60,570 nt of DNA. It comes from Thiohalocapsa sp. GTDB taxonomy: Bacteria; Pseudomonadota; Gammaproteobacteria; Chromatiales; Chromatiaceae. Each line of letters begins with the position of its first letter. Positions within the stretch are counted from its first letter, which is position 1. Shown piece by piece: positions 34,376-43,672 of the stretch. Below the pieces are notes generated by a model. That model was not told the DNA's origin. It saw nothing but the letters and a program-made list of their open reading frames with translations, and did no database searches. Location: contig JAIPFF010000031.1 in assembly GCA_021736785.1 (NCBI GenBank), positions 1-60,570 of the forward strand, in the 5' to 3' direction. The position numbers and the translations under genes are program-made.

Positions 34376-34422
34376 AGTCTCCGTATGGAGCTAATGAGCA
34401 TCCAGGGAAACAATCGGGTGTA

Positions 34423-34899
34423 TTATTTCCCCGACTTCGGGAAGAACTGAAGATAGGTTTTCTTTACGCCGTCAGCTCCGAGAACTCCCACCTTGTCGGA
34501 GAACGCATTGTAGGTGCCGGAAACAATCTCGCAGGCGCGCTCAATCGACAGCGTCTCATCCTGCTCTAGTGTGTATGCCACGGCGCATGCAACGTCTCGG
34601 TCTCTGGCTAGCTTCCAGTAAGATCGGGTGCGCCCGGCCGATCCCTTGGTGAACCCGAAAGCCTGATCCGGTGTTTCACCTCCTTCAACACGGCACAAGC
34701 AGTCGAGAAGGTAGGATTTAACGGGTTGCGGAATATTCGAGCGCTCCACCTCGACAGAACAAACGCCAATCATGTCAACCGCGCATTCTTTGTCTCCGTC
34801 TCTGGCGCATGAGGCTATGCCCTCGATCGTCGAGCGCTTTTTGCGCTCGTAGTCCACACGCTCGAAGGCGTCGCTCCCTTTCAGTTCGCGGCTACTCAT
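34423..34899 (-). CDS. Protein of unknown function downstream of integrase
   Basis: A 158-residue, mainly helical cytoplasmic protein with lower GC than its neighbours. Seven Cys residues are scattered (SCARDGDKEC, GVCSVEV, LLDCLCRVEGG) with no clear zinc spacing. The segment PDQAFGFTKGSAGRTRSYW is basic and could contact nucleic acid. The ATG overlaps the integrase stop (ATGA), so it is made from the integrase transcript. In satellites, genes at this place are often accessory or anti-phage functions, but nothing here proves one. Confidence 0.7.
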   Translation of the reverse strand: MSSRELKGSDAFERVDYERKKRSTIEGIASCARDGDKECAVDMIGVCSVEVERSNIPQPVKSYLLDCLCRVEGGETPDQAFGFTKGSAGRTRSYWKLARDRDVACAVAYTLEQDETLSIERACEIVSGTYNAFSDKVGVLGADGVKKTYLQFFPKSGK

Positions 34900-36152
34900 G
34901 ACGCCTGCTCCATCAGCCGCGCAACGGCTGCCGCTTTGTGCTCGGGTGCGAGGTGCGCATACCGAAGGGTCATCTTCAGGTCAGAGTGCCCCAGCAGCTC
35001 GCGGACGGTGTTGAGATCCACGCCCGCCATAACGAGCCGGGACGCGAAATGGTGCCGCGTGTCGTGCCAGCGGAAATTGCTGATACACGCATCGGCGAGT
35101 AACGCGGTCCAGCCCTTTTTGATGTTGTCGAAGCGCCCGCCACCACGCCCGACGAAGACGTAACCCTCGCTACTGGTCTGATCCTGCCAAGCCTTCAGGA
35201 CGGCGGCGGCTTCGGCGTTGAGCGGTATGTGCCGGGTATTACCCGACTTGGCACCGTCGCCGCGCACGGCGAGCGTTGCGCGGTCTAGGTCGATGTCGCG
35301 CCAGTGCAGATTGAAAAGCTCGCCTCGGCGTAGCCCGGTATTCAGCGACAACAGAACCATCGGCGTAAGGTGGTCTGCGTAGGTGTCAAGCTCGGGCTTT
35401 AGCGGCTTGTCCCGAGCGGCGCGCCATGCGTTTGCGCGTGCCCGGGCGGCTTTCATGTCGTCGTCGCGTCGAGCCAGTGCGGCCCGAAGACGTTGTTCCT
35501 CGTCTCCGCTCAGGTAGCGCACCACGCCCGAGGTATCCACCTTGCCGGGCCGGACCGTCGCCAGCGGGCTACGGTCGATCAGTTCCCAATCGGCCGCCTT
35601 GGTCATCGCGGCCTTGAGGCACATAAGATCGCGGTTGCAGGTGTTGACGGTGCGCCCGGCTTGCAGTCGAGACTTGCGCCATTTCTCCACGCTCCATGCA
35701 GTGATGGCGGTCAATTCCTTGTCCAGGAATTCAGCAAACACCGAGCGGATGCGTGCGACGGTTCCGGCGCCTGTCTTTCGGTTGGCTTCGGCCCAGGGCC
35801 CATAGGTATGCGTCAGGTAGTGGTCGAGTGTCGGCGTCGTGCTGCCTTCCTCCACCTTCAGTGCGGCTTTCGGATCGCGTCCATCGGCAACGGCGCCTAG
35901 CGCGGCCTTTGCCCGGTTGCGTGCTTGGGTCGGCGTCAGGATTGCGGCGTCGCCTATCGTGATCCGGCGCCCGCGGCCTAGCTGGACAATGTAGGACGCG
36001 CGCCCGGACGGCTGCACACGCAGGATGAAGCCCTTCAGGTCTCGGTCGCGGACCTCGGTAGGCTTGGCGATCTCGCCGTCCTTGGCTTGCTTGGCTAAAC
36101 TCCGAACGAGGTTTTGCGTGATGGCGCGCGGGCCGGCGGTATCGTCTGGCAT
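34896..36152 (-). CDS. Tyrosine-recombinase integrase
   Basis: A 418-residue P4-type integrase (DUF4102 arm-binding N-terminus: RDRDLKGFILRVQPSGRASY). It has an SAM-like core-binding domain and a catalytic domain with Arg in LNTGLRRGELFNL, HxxR in WHDTRHHFASRL, a second His in LLGHSDLK and the Tyr nucleophile in LRYAHLAPEHK. It catalyses recombination between attP and the tRNA-Ala attB. ATG 36152 has GGAG eight bases upstream. It lies next to attR and is transcribed away from it. Confidence 0.95.
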   Translation of the reverse strand: MPDDTAGPRAITQNLVRSLAKQAKDGEIAKPTEVRDRDLKGFILRVQPSGRASYIVQLGRGRRITIGDAAILTPTQARNRAKAALGAVADGRDPKAALKVEEGSTTPTLDHYLTHTYGPWAEANRKTGAGTVARIRSVFAEFLDKELTAITAWSVEKWRKSRLQAGRTVNTCNRDLMCLKAAMTKAADWELIDRSPLATVRPGKVDTSGVVRYLSGDEEQRLRAALARRDDDMKAARARANAWRAARDKPLKPELDTYADHLTPMVLLSLNTGLRRGELFNLHWRDIDLDRATLAVRGDGAKSGNTRHIPLNAEAAAVLKAWQDQTSSEGYVFVGRGGGRFDNIKKGWTALLADACISNFRWHDTRHHFASRLVMAGVDLNTVRELLGHSDLKMTLRYAHLAPEHKAAAVARLMEQAS

Positions 36153-36217
36153 CGGGGCTACTCCGTTTTGCCGAGCCTGTTTTGCCGCACTTCCGGGAGT
36201 GCGTAGGTCTCGGGATT

Positions 36218-36231
36218 GCACTTATAAGTGC
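36218..36231. promoter_or_regulatory. 14-bp palindrome at the integrase promoter
   Basis: GCACTTATAAGTGC is perfectly symmetrical and lies just downstream of the proposed -10 on the minus strand, about at the expected transcription start. It shares TAAGTG with two hexamers in the left arm. It is likely an operator or integrase/AlpA site. Confidence 0.55.
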
Positions 36232-36237
36232 TAGAGT

Positions 36238-36266
36238 AGCATACGCGGGTGCATTTTAACGGACAA
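36238..36266 (-). promoter_or_regulatory. Putative sigma-70 promoter of integrase
   Basis: On the minus strand TTGTCC (36266-36261) and TATGCT (36243-36238) with a 17-base spacer, about 85 bases upstream of the integrase ATG. Confidence 0.55.
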
Positions 36267-36327
36267 CCGCGGACGCTAACACGCTGTTTTATCTGCAAGT
36301 CGCTGATATTGCTATTCGCTGGATCGG

Positions 36328-36373
36328 GTTCGCAATGCGAAGGTCAGGGGTTCGATCCCCCTCAGCTCCACCA
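36328..36373 (+). repeat. attR: 46-bp integration core
   Basis: Identical to 24634-24679, the 3' half of tRNA-Ala, but not preceded by an acceptor stem or D arm, so this copy cannot form a tRNA. Confidence 0.95.
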
Positions 36374-36666
36374 ATTAAATCAAATGGTTACTCACCTCCT
36401 GCCACTAGTTTCAGGGCGGTACTGTGACAAAAACCTGACGCGTCTGTCTCGAAACGCTCGACCGCTTCACTATCCGGTCGCTTCACCGTCGTCGTGGCCG
36501 AAGACCCCGCGCATGCCGTTCACGCTCATGGTCGACTGCCTGATGGAGCGCCATATTCGGGCGTGTCCGGGTTGCGGCAGTCCGATTCCCCAATAGAGAC
36601 CGGTCCGCGCAAAGGATCGTTGCGCGGCCTGCCCGTTTAAAGACGCAACCTCCGGGGTTGAAGCCA

Positions 36667-37176
36667 ATGGAAGACATCCGCGCCCCCGACAAGCCGTTGG
36701 ATCTGCTGATTCGGGCCGTCTACTGGGTGGGCTTCCGTGCGGAGCTGGCGGTCAATTTTTTCCTTAGACCCCGGGCGTGCGGTGCTTACGTGGCCGTCTG
36801 GCTCGATGGGCGCCTACTGCTGATCCGAAATAGCTATAAGGATGTCTACACGATGCCCGCCGGCAAAATCGAGCCCGGCGAGCTCGCCATCGAGGCGGCA
36901 CGACGCGAGCTCCGCGAAGAAGTCGGCATCGAGACCCCGACCGATGCGCTGCAGCCGTCCTTCGAGACCCTCAATCTGAGCGAATGCAAGCGCGACCTCG
37001 TGCGCGTCTTCGATCTGCGTCTGCAGCACCTGCCGCACATTTGTCTGGACGGCCGAGAGGTCGTTTGGGCCGGTTTCCGAGATCCGCAAAGCGCCTTGCA
37101 ACTGCCGCTTCATCCCGCGGTGGCCGCCTATGTACGCGCCCACGGCGCTTCTGCGGCGACCGCGAGGGACGCCTGA
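36667..37176 (+). CDS. Nudix hydrolase
   Basis: A 169-residue pyrophosphohydrolase. The Nudix box spans about residues 66-88 (GKIEPGELAIEAARRELREE, then VGI), with all catalytic Glu residues of G-x5-E-x7-REUxEExGU present. An N-terminal extension of about 38 residues includes a hydrophobic, possibly membrane-associated helix (LLIRAVYWVGFRAELAVNFF), unusual for soluble Nudix enzymes. ATG 36667 is chosen; a TTG nine bases upstream is less likely. The substrate cannot be predicted. Confidence 0.9.
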   Translation: MEDIRAPDKPLDLLIRAVYWVGFRAELAVNFFLRPRACGAYVAVWLDGRLLLIRNSYKDVYTMPAGKIEPGELAIEAARRELREEVGIETPTDALQPSFETLNLSECKRDLVRVFDLRLQHLPHICLDGREVVWAGFRDPQSALQLPLHPAVAAYVRAHGASAATARDA

Positions 37177-37526
37177 AGCCGGCAGCGGCCCTGGCACCCG
37201 GCGACACGGCTTTATCGCCGGGCGCGGCGCCGGAGTCATCACCGTCAATACCCGCGCCGTCCCCTCCCCCGGGACATCCAGGCGCACGGCAGCCGAAGAT
37301 TCGCACAAGGATCGCGGCGCGCCACTCGCCGCCATCTCCGCTCCCCCGTCGGACAACATTTTTCGCTTGCGATGAAAGAACCGACCATGCCGGTGGGTCT
37401 TTACTGGTGAACCGCGACGACGCGGCGAGGGAAACAGCATCGATGCTTCCCCCGCTTCGCCGGAGCAAGCGACAACGGCCGATAACCCGGCCGCCAACGG
37501 CAAATCGACACAATCGGAGACGACTC
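37177..37526. other. Intergenic region without supported gene
   Basis: 350 bases between the Nudix gene and the next secreted protein. Open frames here have no signal or family features, and no clear promoter or terminator was found. Confidence 0.5.
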
Positions 37527-37829
37527 ATGACCAAGACCACCATCGCACTCGCAGCCCTGATCTTCACCGCCGGCGCCCAGGCGTCCGACAGCTACCGCCA
37601 GTTCACCGCCGGCAACCCCGACAGCAGCACCCTTCGCGGCGGGTACCATGGGATTACGGCCGTACAGCCCAGCGTCGGTGCGGATTTCGACCGCTATCAC
37701 TCGCTCGGCGAGGGCAACCCGGATCTGTTCTCGGTGGACCTCGGAGCTAGCCGCTCCAATGCGGGTCACTCGAGTGAACTGCCGGAGATCTACGGTCCCT
37801 TCGGCATGAACCCCGATCTGAGCTACTGA
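37527..37829 (+). CDS. Small secreted protein of unknown function
   Basis: A 100-residue exported protein. The signal peptide is MTKTTIALAALIFTAGAQA with cleavage before SDS. The mature ~80 residues are polar and disordered-looking, with the motif GNPD occurring twice (AGNPDSS and EGNPDLF) and a related MNPDLSY at the C-terminus. GGAGA lies upstream of the ATG. It is a single-gene unit followed by a strong terminator. No family recognised. Confidence 0.8.
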   Translation: MTKTTIALAALIFTAGAQASDSYRQFTAGNPDSSTLRGGYHGITAVQPSVGADFDRYHSLGEGNPDLFSVDLGASRSNAGHSSELPEIYGPFGMNPDLSY

Positions 37830-37945
37830 TGAGCAGGATGGCCGCGGCGCCCGGTGCGCGCCGCGAGCCGGGCACGCCGGGATCGACAAGTCGACGCATT
37901 GCGCCCGACGCCAATCCCGCAAGACCCGAAGGAAGGATGCAACGG

Positions 37946-37971
37946 CGGCCCGCGGCGCGGGCCGTTTTTTT
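37946..37971 (+). terminator. Rho-independent terminator
   Basis: CGGCCCGC pairs perfectly with GCGGGCCG around a 3-base loop and is followed by seven T. It ends transcription from the small secreted protein gene about 120 bases upstream. Confidence 0.92.
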
Positions 37972-38022
37972 GGTGACCCAGGCATGGCGAGTAGCGCCGT
38001 GATCCGGCGGATTAACAGCCGA

Positions 38023-39894
38023 TTAAGGCGCCTTAGCGGACGCTGTCGATGCGGTCGAATCCGACTCGACACGCTCGGCAAAATAGCCGGAATAGCGCAG
38101 CATCGGCACCGCGTCTGCGTCTCGCTGAACGAAGCGCACCGTATCGCCGCGGGTGCGGCCGAGCCCGAGCACGATGCCTTGATCCTCCGACACCGCCCGG
38201 ACCGGAATCTGAATGCGGTCCGTCGACAGCAGCGGCATGCGGTAGCTCATGCACAGCTGTCCTTCGTTCAGCTTCAGCGTCAAGTCGACAACGGGAAAAT
38301 CGGCGTCGGGGTTGACAATTCGATAGCGTCCCAGCCGATCGAGCCATGCCTCGGGCACGGGTTCCCGGGCGATCTTCTCGCCCAGCACCACCTCGCCGTC
38401 GCCGGTATCGGCCACGACCACGTCGCGCCCGTCGATGCGCCGCGTTTGAAAGCGCATCTTCGACAGGGGCCGAGTGGACGGCGCCATCGTTCCGGTCGCC
38501 GCGACGTCACCGACGCCGAGCCAGCCTTGGGGCGCGGCGACCAAATCCAGCGTCTCCCCGGTCATGCAAGCGCACAACTTCGACTCGTCGGCGCGGATCG
38601 CGATGAGTCCGAAATCCGTGGCATAGCGGCCGTCGCTGTCGATCGTCTCGGCCGATCCGGCGCTCTTGGGCGTATCGGACAACAGGAAGTCCGGCGGCAG
38701 CGCCTCGGGCATCAGCTTCACCGTCTGCGCCAGGACCGAGCGCGCCAGCTGGGAAACCACCTCTCTTGCCCCGCCGGCACTGGCCAGCACTGCGATGCCG
38801 ACACCCTCCTCCGGCAGCAGCATCAGTTCCGCGGTATAGGCGAGCGTGGCGCCGCCGTGACGCACCGCCGTCTGCGCACCGGGCACGGCGTCGGTTTCCA
38901 GAAACCAACCGAACCCGGTTACCACATCCAAATCCAGCGCCACGTCGCTGTTCTGGGTGTCCATCGCGGTCTCGATCAGATCGGGGGGCAGCACTTGGCG
39001 ATCCTGAAGCCGACCGCCGCCGAGCAATGCGCCGACAAAGCGTCCGAGGTCGGCGGCGGTGGTTTCCAAACCCTGTGCCGGCACGTCGCGAATCGGCAGC
39101 GTTGCTATCGGCCGTCCTTGCTTGTGACCAACCGCAAGCGGAGCGGCGGCGGACGGCGCCGGCGCGAAGCGGGTTGCGGCCATGCCGAGGGGCTCGAAAA
39201 ACTGCTCGCGCATGTGCGCGTCGAAGGGCCGGCCGGCGACGCTTTGCACCAGGTGCCCGAGCAGACTGTAGCCGACGTTCGAATAGGCAAACACCAAGTG
39301 CGGCGGAAACGCCGCGTACTCCTCGCGCAGGGCGGGCAGAACCTGCGTGAACGGCGTGTCGGTCCAAAGCCCCTTGTTCAAGTCCGAAGGCAGCCCGGCA
39401 TGGTGCGTCAGCACACTGCGCACCGTGATCGGGTTTGCCGATGGGCTGAATCGCCGTTTGATGCGGAAGCCCTCCAGATACGCACTCAGGGGCTGGTCGA
39501 TATCGATCTCGCCGGCCGCTTCCAGCGCCAGCACCGACAGGGCGGTAAAAGGCTTGGCCAGCGAGCCCGCTCGGTAGCGCGTATTCGCATCTGCTGCGAT
39601 GCCGCGGTCCGGATCGGCGAAGCCGAAGCCCTCGGCCCAAAGGACTTGCTCGCCGCGCACCAGGGCCAGGCTCAGCGCCGGGATGCCGAAGCGCGCTTGG
39701 GCGTCGGCGATCAAGGGCGCAAGCGCGTCGCGCAGCGGGGCCACGCTCTCGTCCACGAGCACGGACGGCATGTCGCTCCTGCGCTCCAAGGGGGCGGACG
39801 ATTCGCTGCCCGGCATACCGGCGATGCCGATGCGGGGAGAAACAGCCAGCGATAAAAGGATGCTCACCAGAGAGATTGTTTGGATGCCGTGCAC
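38023..39894 (-). CDS. Secreted beta-lactamase-family serine hydrolase
   Basis: A 623-residue class C beta-lactamase/PBP-like hydrolase. A signal peptide is followed by the penicillin-binding fold: S111-x-x-K114 (GSLAKPF), Y204-S-N206 (AYSNVGYS) and the HGG replacement of KTG (VRHGGAT). After about residue 400 there is an extra C-terminal beta-rich domain of about 200 residues, often seen in D-aminopeptidase or esterase members. Probably periplasmic; substrate unknown, and resistance should not be assumed. GTG start; internal ATGs would remove the signal. Confidence 0.9.
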   Translation of the reverse strand: MHGIQTISLVSILLSLAVSPRIGIAGMPGSESSAPLERRSDMPSVLVDESVAPLRDALAPLIADAQARFGIPALSLALVRGEQVLWAEGFGFADPDRGIAADANTRYRAGSLAKPFTALSVLALEAAGEIDIDQPLSAYLEGFRIKRRFSPSANPITVRSVLTHHAGLPSDLNKGLWTDTPFTQVLPALREEYAAFPPHLVFAYSNVGYSLLGHLVQSVAGRPFDAHMREQFFEPLGMAATRFAPAPSAAAPLAVGHKQGRPIATLPIRDVPAQGLETTAADLGRFVGALLGGGRLQDRQVLPPDLIETAMDTQNSDVALDLDVVTGFGWFLETDAVPGAQTAVRHGGATLAYTAELMLLPEEGVGIAVLASAGGAREVVSQLARSVLAQTVKLMPEALPPDFLLSDTPKSAGSAETIDSDGRYATDFGLIAIRADESKLCACMTGETLDLVAAPQGWLGVGDVAATGTMAPSTRPLSKMRFQTRRIDGRDVVVADTGDGEVVLGEKIAREPVPEAWLDRLGRYRIVNPDADFPVVDLTLKLNEGQLCMSYRMPLLSTDRIQIPVRAVSEDQGIVLGLGRTRGDTVRFVQRDADAVPMLRYSGYFAERVESDSTASTASAKAP

Positions 39895-40092
39895 GCCGCC
39901 CCCGTTGCTTTGCCCTGCGGGGCTCGTTCGTATCGGATCCGACCGACATGATCGTCCACGCGCCGGCGCCCGCCTGATGGCACTCAGGCTAGAACAAAGC
40001 CGCCGTGACTCACACCATAGCGTTTATATGGGAAAAGGGAAGGCGTCCATAGGCCTGCGAGGCGCAGACCGTCGGAGGCTTTGCCGGGACGC

Positions 40093-40565
40093 TCACCATA
40101 AGGCTAGGCCGCGCCGCTGTCGCTCCATCAGATATGCGCGCAGCTCATCCGGCCCGTGGATGTAGACTTGCTGATCCCGCGCCAGGCCGTGTTTGTCGCC
40201 GTTTTGCTCGGTATAGGGTAGTCCGGCGTCGGATCCGAGCCGGAGCGCAAGGTCAGTTGCCGCAGTGCCATGGCCTCGGCCCGATGCCCGCTCGCGGCGA
40301 AGCCGCACAACAGGTGATCGAGGATGTCGTGGACCAAGACCGACGTACCGACAGGACCGCTGGCGTGCCCGGTGACGGCGATGATCTCCGGGTCATCGAC
40401 ATTCGCGACGAGCTTCCAGCCTTGTGCGCCGAGCCCGTCGTCCCGGCAGCGCCGCCATTGCACCGGCACATGCACACCGCCGGCGGCGAGCCGCAGCCAT
40501 GCCCGCGGCAAGCGATCGATCGCCCGCAGCGGATAACCCGCGGCGGCGGCGGACTGCTCAGGCAT
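40093..40565 (-). pseudogene. Frameshifted gene of unknown function downstream of glutamate synthase-like gene
   Basis: The first ~115 codons (start ATG 40565) read VHVPVQWRRCRDDGLGAQGW... GTSVLVHDILDHLLCGFAAS and look coding. The frame then decays, while a second frame takes over with a coherent end (TEQNGDKHGLARDQQVYIHG, then DELRAYLMERQRRG) stopping at 40093. The switch lies near 40211-40225, in a short run of C/G. A single-base indel or a sequencing error would restore one protein of about 157 residues. It overlaps the end of the upstream gene by eight bases, so it belongs to that operon. No family recognised. Confidence 0.6.
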
Positions 40566-42126
40566 CCAGATGGGCCCGCTCGCCGGCGGCCATGGGCCTA
40601 TCGCGGCTCGATGAGAGTGCGATAGGGCGCAACGGCAACTCCGGATAAAGCTCGTTCAGCGCGATGGTCAAACCGTTCGGCTGGACGACATGGGCGTGAA
40701 AACGACGCAATTGCCGCGGACTGCGCACCCCGCAGGCATGCGCGATCACGCCGACCTCCAGCTCGATGCTGCGCGCATAGGCGGCGATGCGCTCGGCCTT
40801 CGTGGGCGGATGCAGGCCCTTTTGAAACTTCGGGTTGTGCGTCGTAATTCCCGTCGGACAGGTATTTTTGTTGCACTGAAGCGCCTGAATGCAGCCCAGC
40901 GCGAACATGAAGCCCCGCGCCGAGGTCACGAAGTCCGCGCCGGTGCAAAGTGCCCAAGCAACGTCCGCGGGTGTCACCAGCTTGCCCGACGCCACCACCT
41001 TGATTCGTTCGCGCAGGCCGTATTCGGTCAGCTTGTCGACCAGCAGGGGCAAGCTCACGCGCAGCGGCAGGCCCATGTCGTCGATCAGCGACATCGGCGC
41101 AGCGCCGGTGCCGCCGTCGGCACCGTCGATGGTGATGAAGTCCGGCGCCGACTCCGGTCCGCGGGCGTGCACCGCGGTCAGCAGCTCGTCCAACCAGCCG
41201 TAGGCGCCGAGCACGACCTTGAAGCCGACCGGCTTACCCGTGACGCCCCGCACTCTGGAAATGAGATCCAGCAATTGCTCGGTGTTGCCGACGTCCGGAT
41301 GGCGGTTCGGGCTGATGCTGTCGACGCCGGGCGGAATGCCGCGGATGGTGGCGATCTCGGGCGTCACCTTGGCGCCCGGCAAGATGCCGCCCTTGCCGGG
41401 CTTCGCGCCCTGGCTCAGCTTGATCTCGAACATGCGCACCTTGGCGTGCGAGGCCACCGCGCGCAGCCGTTCTTCGCTGAGGCTACCGTCGGCGTCGCGG
41501 ACGCCGTACTTCGCGGTGCCGATCTGGAAGACCAGATCCGCGCCCCCCTCCAGGTGATGGGGCGAGAGTCCGCCCTCGCCCGTATTGAGCCAGCAGCCGG
41601 CCTGCGCCGCGCCCGCCGAGAGCGCTTGTGCCGCCGGCTTGGATATGGCCCCGTAGCTCATCCCCGAGATATGGAACAGAGCAGCCGTCGTATACGGGAT
41701 CCGGGACGTCGGCCCGATGGTGATCGGCACCGACGGCACCGCGTCCTCCCCCAGCGTCGGGAACGGGCAATTGACGAACATGACCTGCCCGGGCACGTTC
41801 AGGTTGCGCGTCGAGCCGAACGCCACGGTGTTGTCGACGGCCTTCGCCGCACGATAGACCCAAGAGCGCTGCGCGCGATTGAACGGCAGCTCTTCGCGGT
41901 CCATGGCAAAAAAGTACTGCCGAAAGAACTCCCCGAGACGTTCGAACAAATAGCGAAAGCGCCCGATCACCGGGTAGTTCCGGCGGATCGCCTGGGATTT
42001 CTGCGTGCTGTCGACGATGTAGGCGTAAAGCGCCCACAGGGCCACCAGCCCGACAACGAAGATAAACAGGGCAGACATCAGCTGCAGCGATGTCATCAGA
42101 ATGTACTGCGTAGAATCGAATGCCAT
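40558..42126 (-). CDS. FMN-binding glutamate-synthase-family protein
   Basis: A 522-residue membrane-anchored protein: one N-terminal TM (LMSALFIFVVGLVALWALYA) followed by the FMN-binding GltS barrel. Signature segments are SGMSYGAISKPAAQALSAGA, NTGEGGLSPHHLEGG, QGAKPGKGG, and TIDGADGGTGAAP. Near the C-terminus CNKNTCPTGI holds Cys suitable for a 3Fe-4S-type cluster. The amidotransferase domain of true glutamate synthase is absent, so the reaction is probably not ammonia-dependent glutamate synthesis alone. ATG 42126 follows GAGTGA; GTG 42135 is an alternative. Likely in an operon with the genes upstream. Confidence 0.88.
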   Translation of the reverse strand: MAFDSTQYILMTSLQLMSALFIFVVGLVALWALYAYIVDSTQKSQAIRRNYPVIGRFRYLFERLGEFFRQYFFAMDREELPFNRAQRSWVYRAAKAVDNTVAFGSTRNLNVPGQVMFVNCPFPTLGEDAVPSVPITIGPTSRIPYTTAALFHISGMSYGAISKPAAQALSAGAAQAGCWLNTGEGGLSPHHLEGGADLVFQIGTAKYGVRDADGSLSEERLRAVASHAKVRMFEIKLSQGAKPGKGGILPGAKVTPEIATIRGIPPGVDSISPNRHPDVGNTEQLLDLISRVRGVTGKPVGFKVVLGAYGWLDELLTAVHARGPESAPDFITIDGADGGTGAAPMSLIDDMGLPLRVSLPLLVDKLTEYGLRERIKVVASGKLVTPADVAWALCTGADFVTSARGFMFALGCIQALQCNKNTCPTGITTHNPKFQKGLHPPTKAERIAAYARSIELEVGVIAHACGVRSPRQLRRFHAHVVQPNGLTIALNELYPELPLRPIALSSSRDRPMAAGERAHLDA

Positions 42127-42166
42127 GGTGATCACTCAAGCCGAGAGGAAAGTCGGTGCTCCGGCC

Positions 42167-42208
42167 GAAACCTGAGATCCGAAACCTGAGATCCGGAACC
42201 CGGGATCA
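42167..42208 (+). repeat. Short tandem repeat, 14-bp unit
   Basis: GAAACCTGAGATCC occurs twice in perfect tandem (42167-42194), then once degenerate (GGAACCCGGGATCA), between the aldehyde dehydrogenase stop and the glutamate-synthase-like start. The spacing between the two operon genes may be variable. Confidence 0.8.
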
Positions 42209-43672
42209 GGCTGGCGGTGGCGTTAGTGCCGGCGCTCGGGTATGCCAAACCATGAGCTTTTCCGTGCGCAGCGCGGCAAAGGTATCGCGCATGCCGCCCG
42301 TCCCGAGCCCGGATTGCCGCAGTCCGGCGAACGGCATCCAGTCGGTGCGAAAGGCCGTATGGTCATTGATCATGACCGCCGAGCCGGCAAGCCTGGCGGC
42401 AGCGTGCAGCGCGAACTCCAGCTCGCGTGTGAAGACGGCGGCTTGGAACGCGAACGCAAGCGCATTGGCGGCATCGATGGCGGCGTCCGCATCCTCGTAG
42501 GGATAGACGCAGATGACGGGGCCGAACAGCTCAAGCGTGCTGACTTTCGCGTCGGCGGGCGGGTCGAACAGCACGGTAGGCGCATAGCAGGTGCTGGAAA
42601 GCGGCTCGCCGCCGCAGAGCACGCGCGCACCGCGGGCGACCGCCTCGCGCACCCACAGGTCCACGCGCTCCACCTCGCCCGGGCGGATCAGCGGGCCGAT
42701 GGCCGTGTCCGCCAGCGCCGGGTCGTCCACGCGCAGCATGCTCGCGGTCTCGGCCAGCGCGGTTGCGAGGCGCAGCGCAATGTCTCTGTGCGCGAATACG
42801 CGCTGCACCGACACGCAGACCTGTCCGGCGTGATAGAAGCCGCCCTTGGCCAGCAGCGGTATCGCCTCGGCCATGTCCACACCCCGGTCCACGATCACCG
42901 GCGCCGCACCGCCATGCTCCAGCGCACAGCGTGCTCCCGGCGCCAGCCGCGAGCGCAGATGCCAGCCGACGCGCGCGCTTCCGATGAAGCTCAGAAAGGC
43001 AACGCGCGGGTCGGCGGCCAGGGCCTCGGCGGTCTTCGTCGTGTCCGTAACCAGCGCTTGCGCCCAGCATGCCGGGAGCCCCGCCTCGTGCAGCACGTCG
43101 ATAAAGCGCAGGCAAGACAACGGCGTATCTTCCGCCGGCTTGACGATGACCGGACAGCCGGCAGCCACGGCCGGGGCGACCTGATGGACGATCAAGTTCA
43201 GGGGATGATTGAAAGCACTGATCGCTACCACCGGGCCGATGGGCTCGTGGGTGGTGAATGCCAGGCGGCCTTGCCCGGCCGAGGACGCACGCATCGGCAC
43301 CTCGCGACCACCTTCCAGGCGCGGCAGCTCTGCGCAGCAGTGCAGGCCATCGATGGCGCGGGCGACTTCGATGCGGGCGTCCACCAAGGGTTTTCCGCCT
43401 TCGCGGGCAATCAGAAGCGCAAACTCCTCCGCGCGCCCGCTCAACAGCTCGGCGGCTCGACGCAAGATCTCCATCCGGCGGAAGTCCGCCAGCCATCGGT
43501 CGCGGTCGCGGAAGGCGGCATCGGCAACGACCAGGGCCAGTTCGACGCCGTCGCCGTCGACGGTGTCGACCGTTGCAATGGGGCGTCGATCAAAGGGGTT
43601 GTGCACCGTCAGGCTGCCGGCCACCGGCACGGCGGCGCCAATACGGTGTGTCGCATGCTCGATCGGCATCAT
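42206..43672 (-). CDS. NAD(P)-dependent aldehyde dehydrogenase
   Basis: A 488-residue ALDH oxidising an aldehyde to the acid (or acyl-CoA). Conserved residues are N155 (SAFNHPLN), K178 and E181 in KPAEDTPL, E252 in LEHGGAAP, where His replaces the usual Leu/Met after Glu, and nucleophile C286 in GQVCVSVQR. Two ATGs lie at the start (43672 and 43669); GGAGG fits the second slightly better. It sits between the acetolactate synthase and glutamate-synthase-like genes on the same strand. Substrate unknown. Confidence 0.9.
   Translation of the reverse strand: MMPIEHATHRIGAAVPVAGSLTVHNPFDRRPIATVDTVDGDGVELALVVADAAFRDRDRWLADFRRMEILRRAAELLSGRAEEFALLIAREGGKPLVDARIEVARAIDGLHCCAELPRLEGGREVPMRASSAGQGRLAFTTHEPIGPVVAISAFNHPLNLIVHQVAPAVAAGCPVIVKPAEDTPLSCLRFIDVLHEAGLPACWAQALVTDTTKTAEALAADPRVAFLSFIGSARVGWHLRSRLAPGARCALEHGGAAPVIVDRGVDMAEAIPLLAKGGFYHAGQVCVSVQRVFAHRDIALRLATALAETASMLRVDDPALADTAIGPLIRPGEVERVDLWVREAVARGARVLCGGEPLSSTCYAPTVLFDPPADAKVSTLELFGPVICVYPYEDADAAIDAANALAFAFQAAVFTRELEFALHAAARLAGSAVMINDHTAFRTDWMPFAGLRQSGLGTGGMRDTFAALRTEKLMVWHTRAPALTPPPA

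Noticed and set aside
36328-36373. Second tRNA-Ala
   Set aside because: Only the 3' half is present; it is attR.
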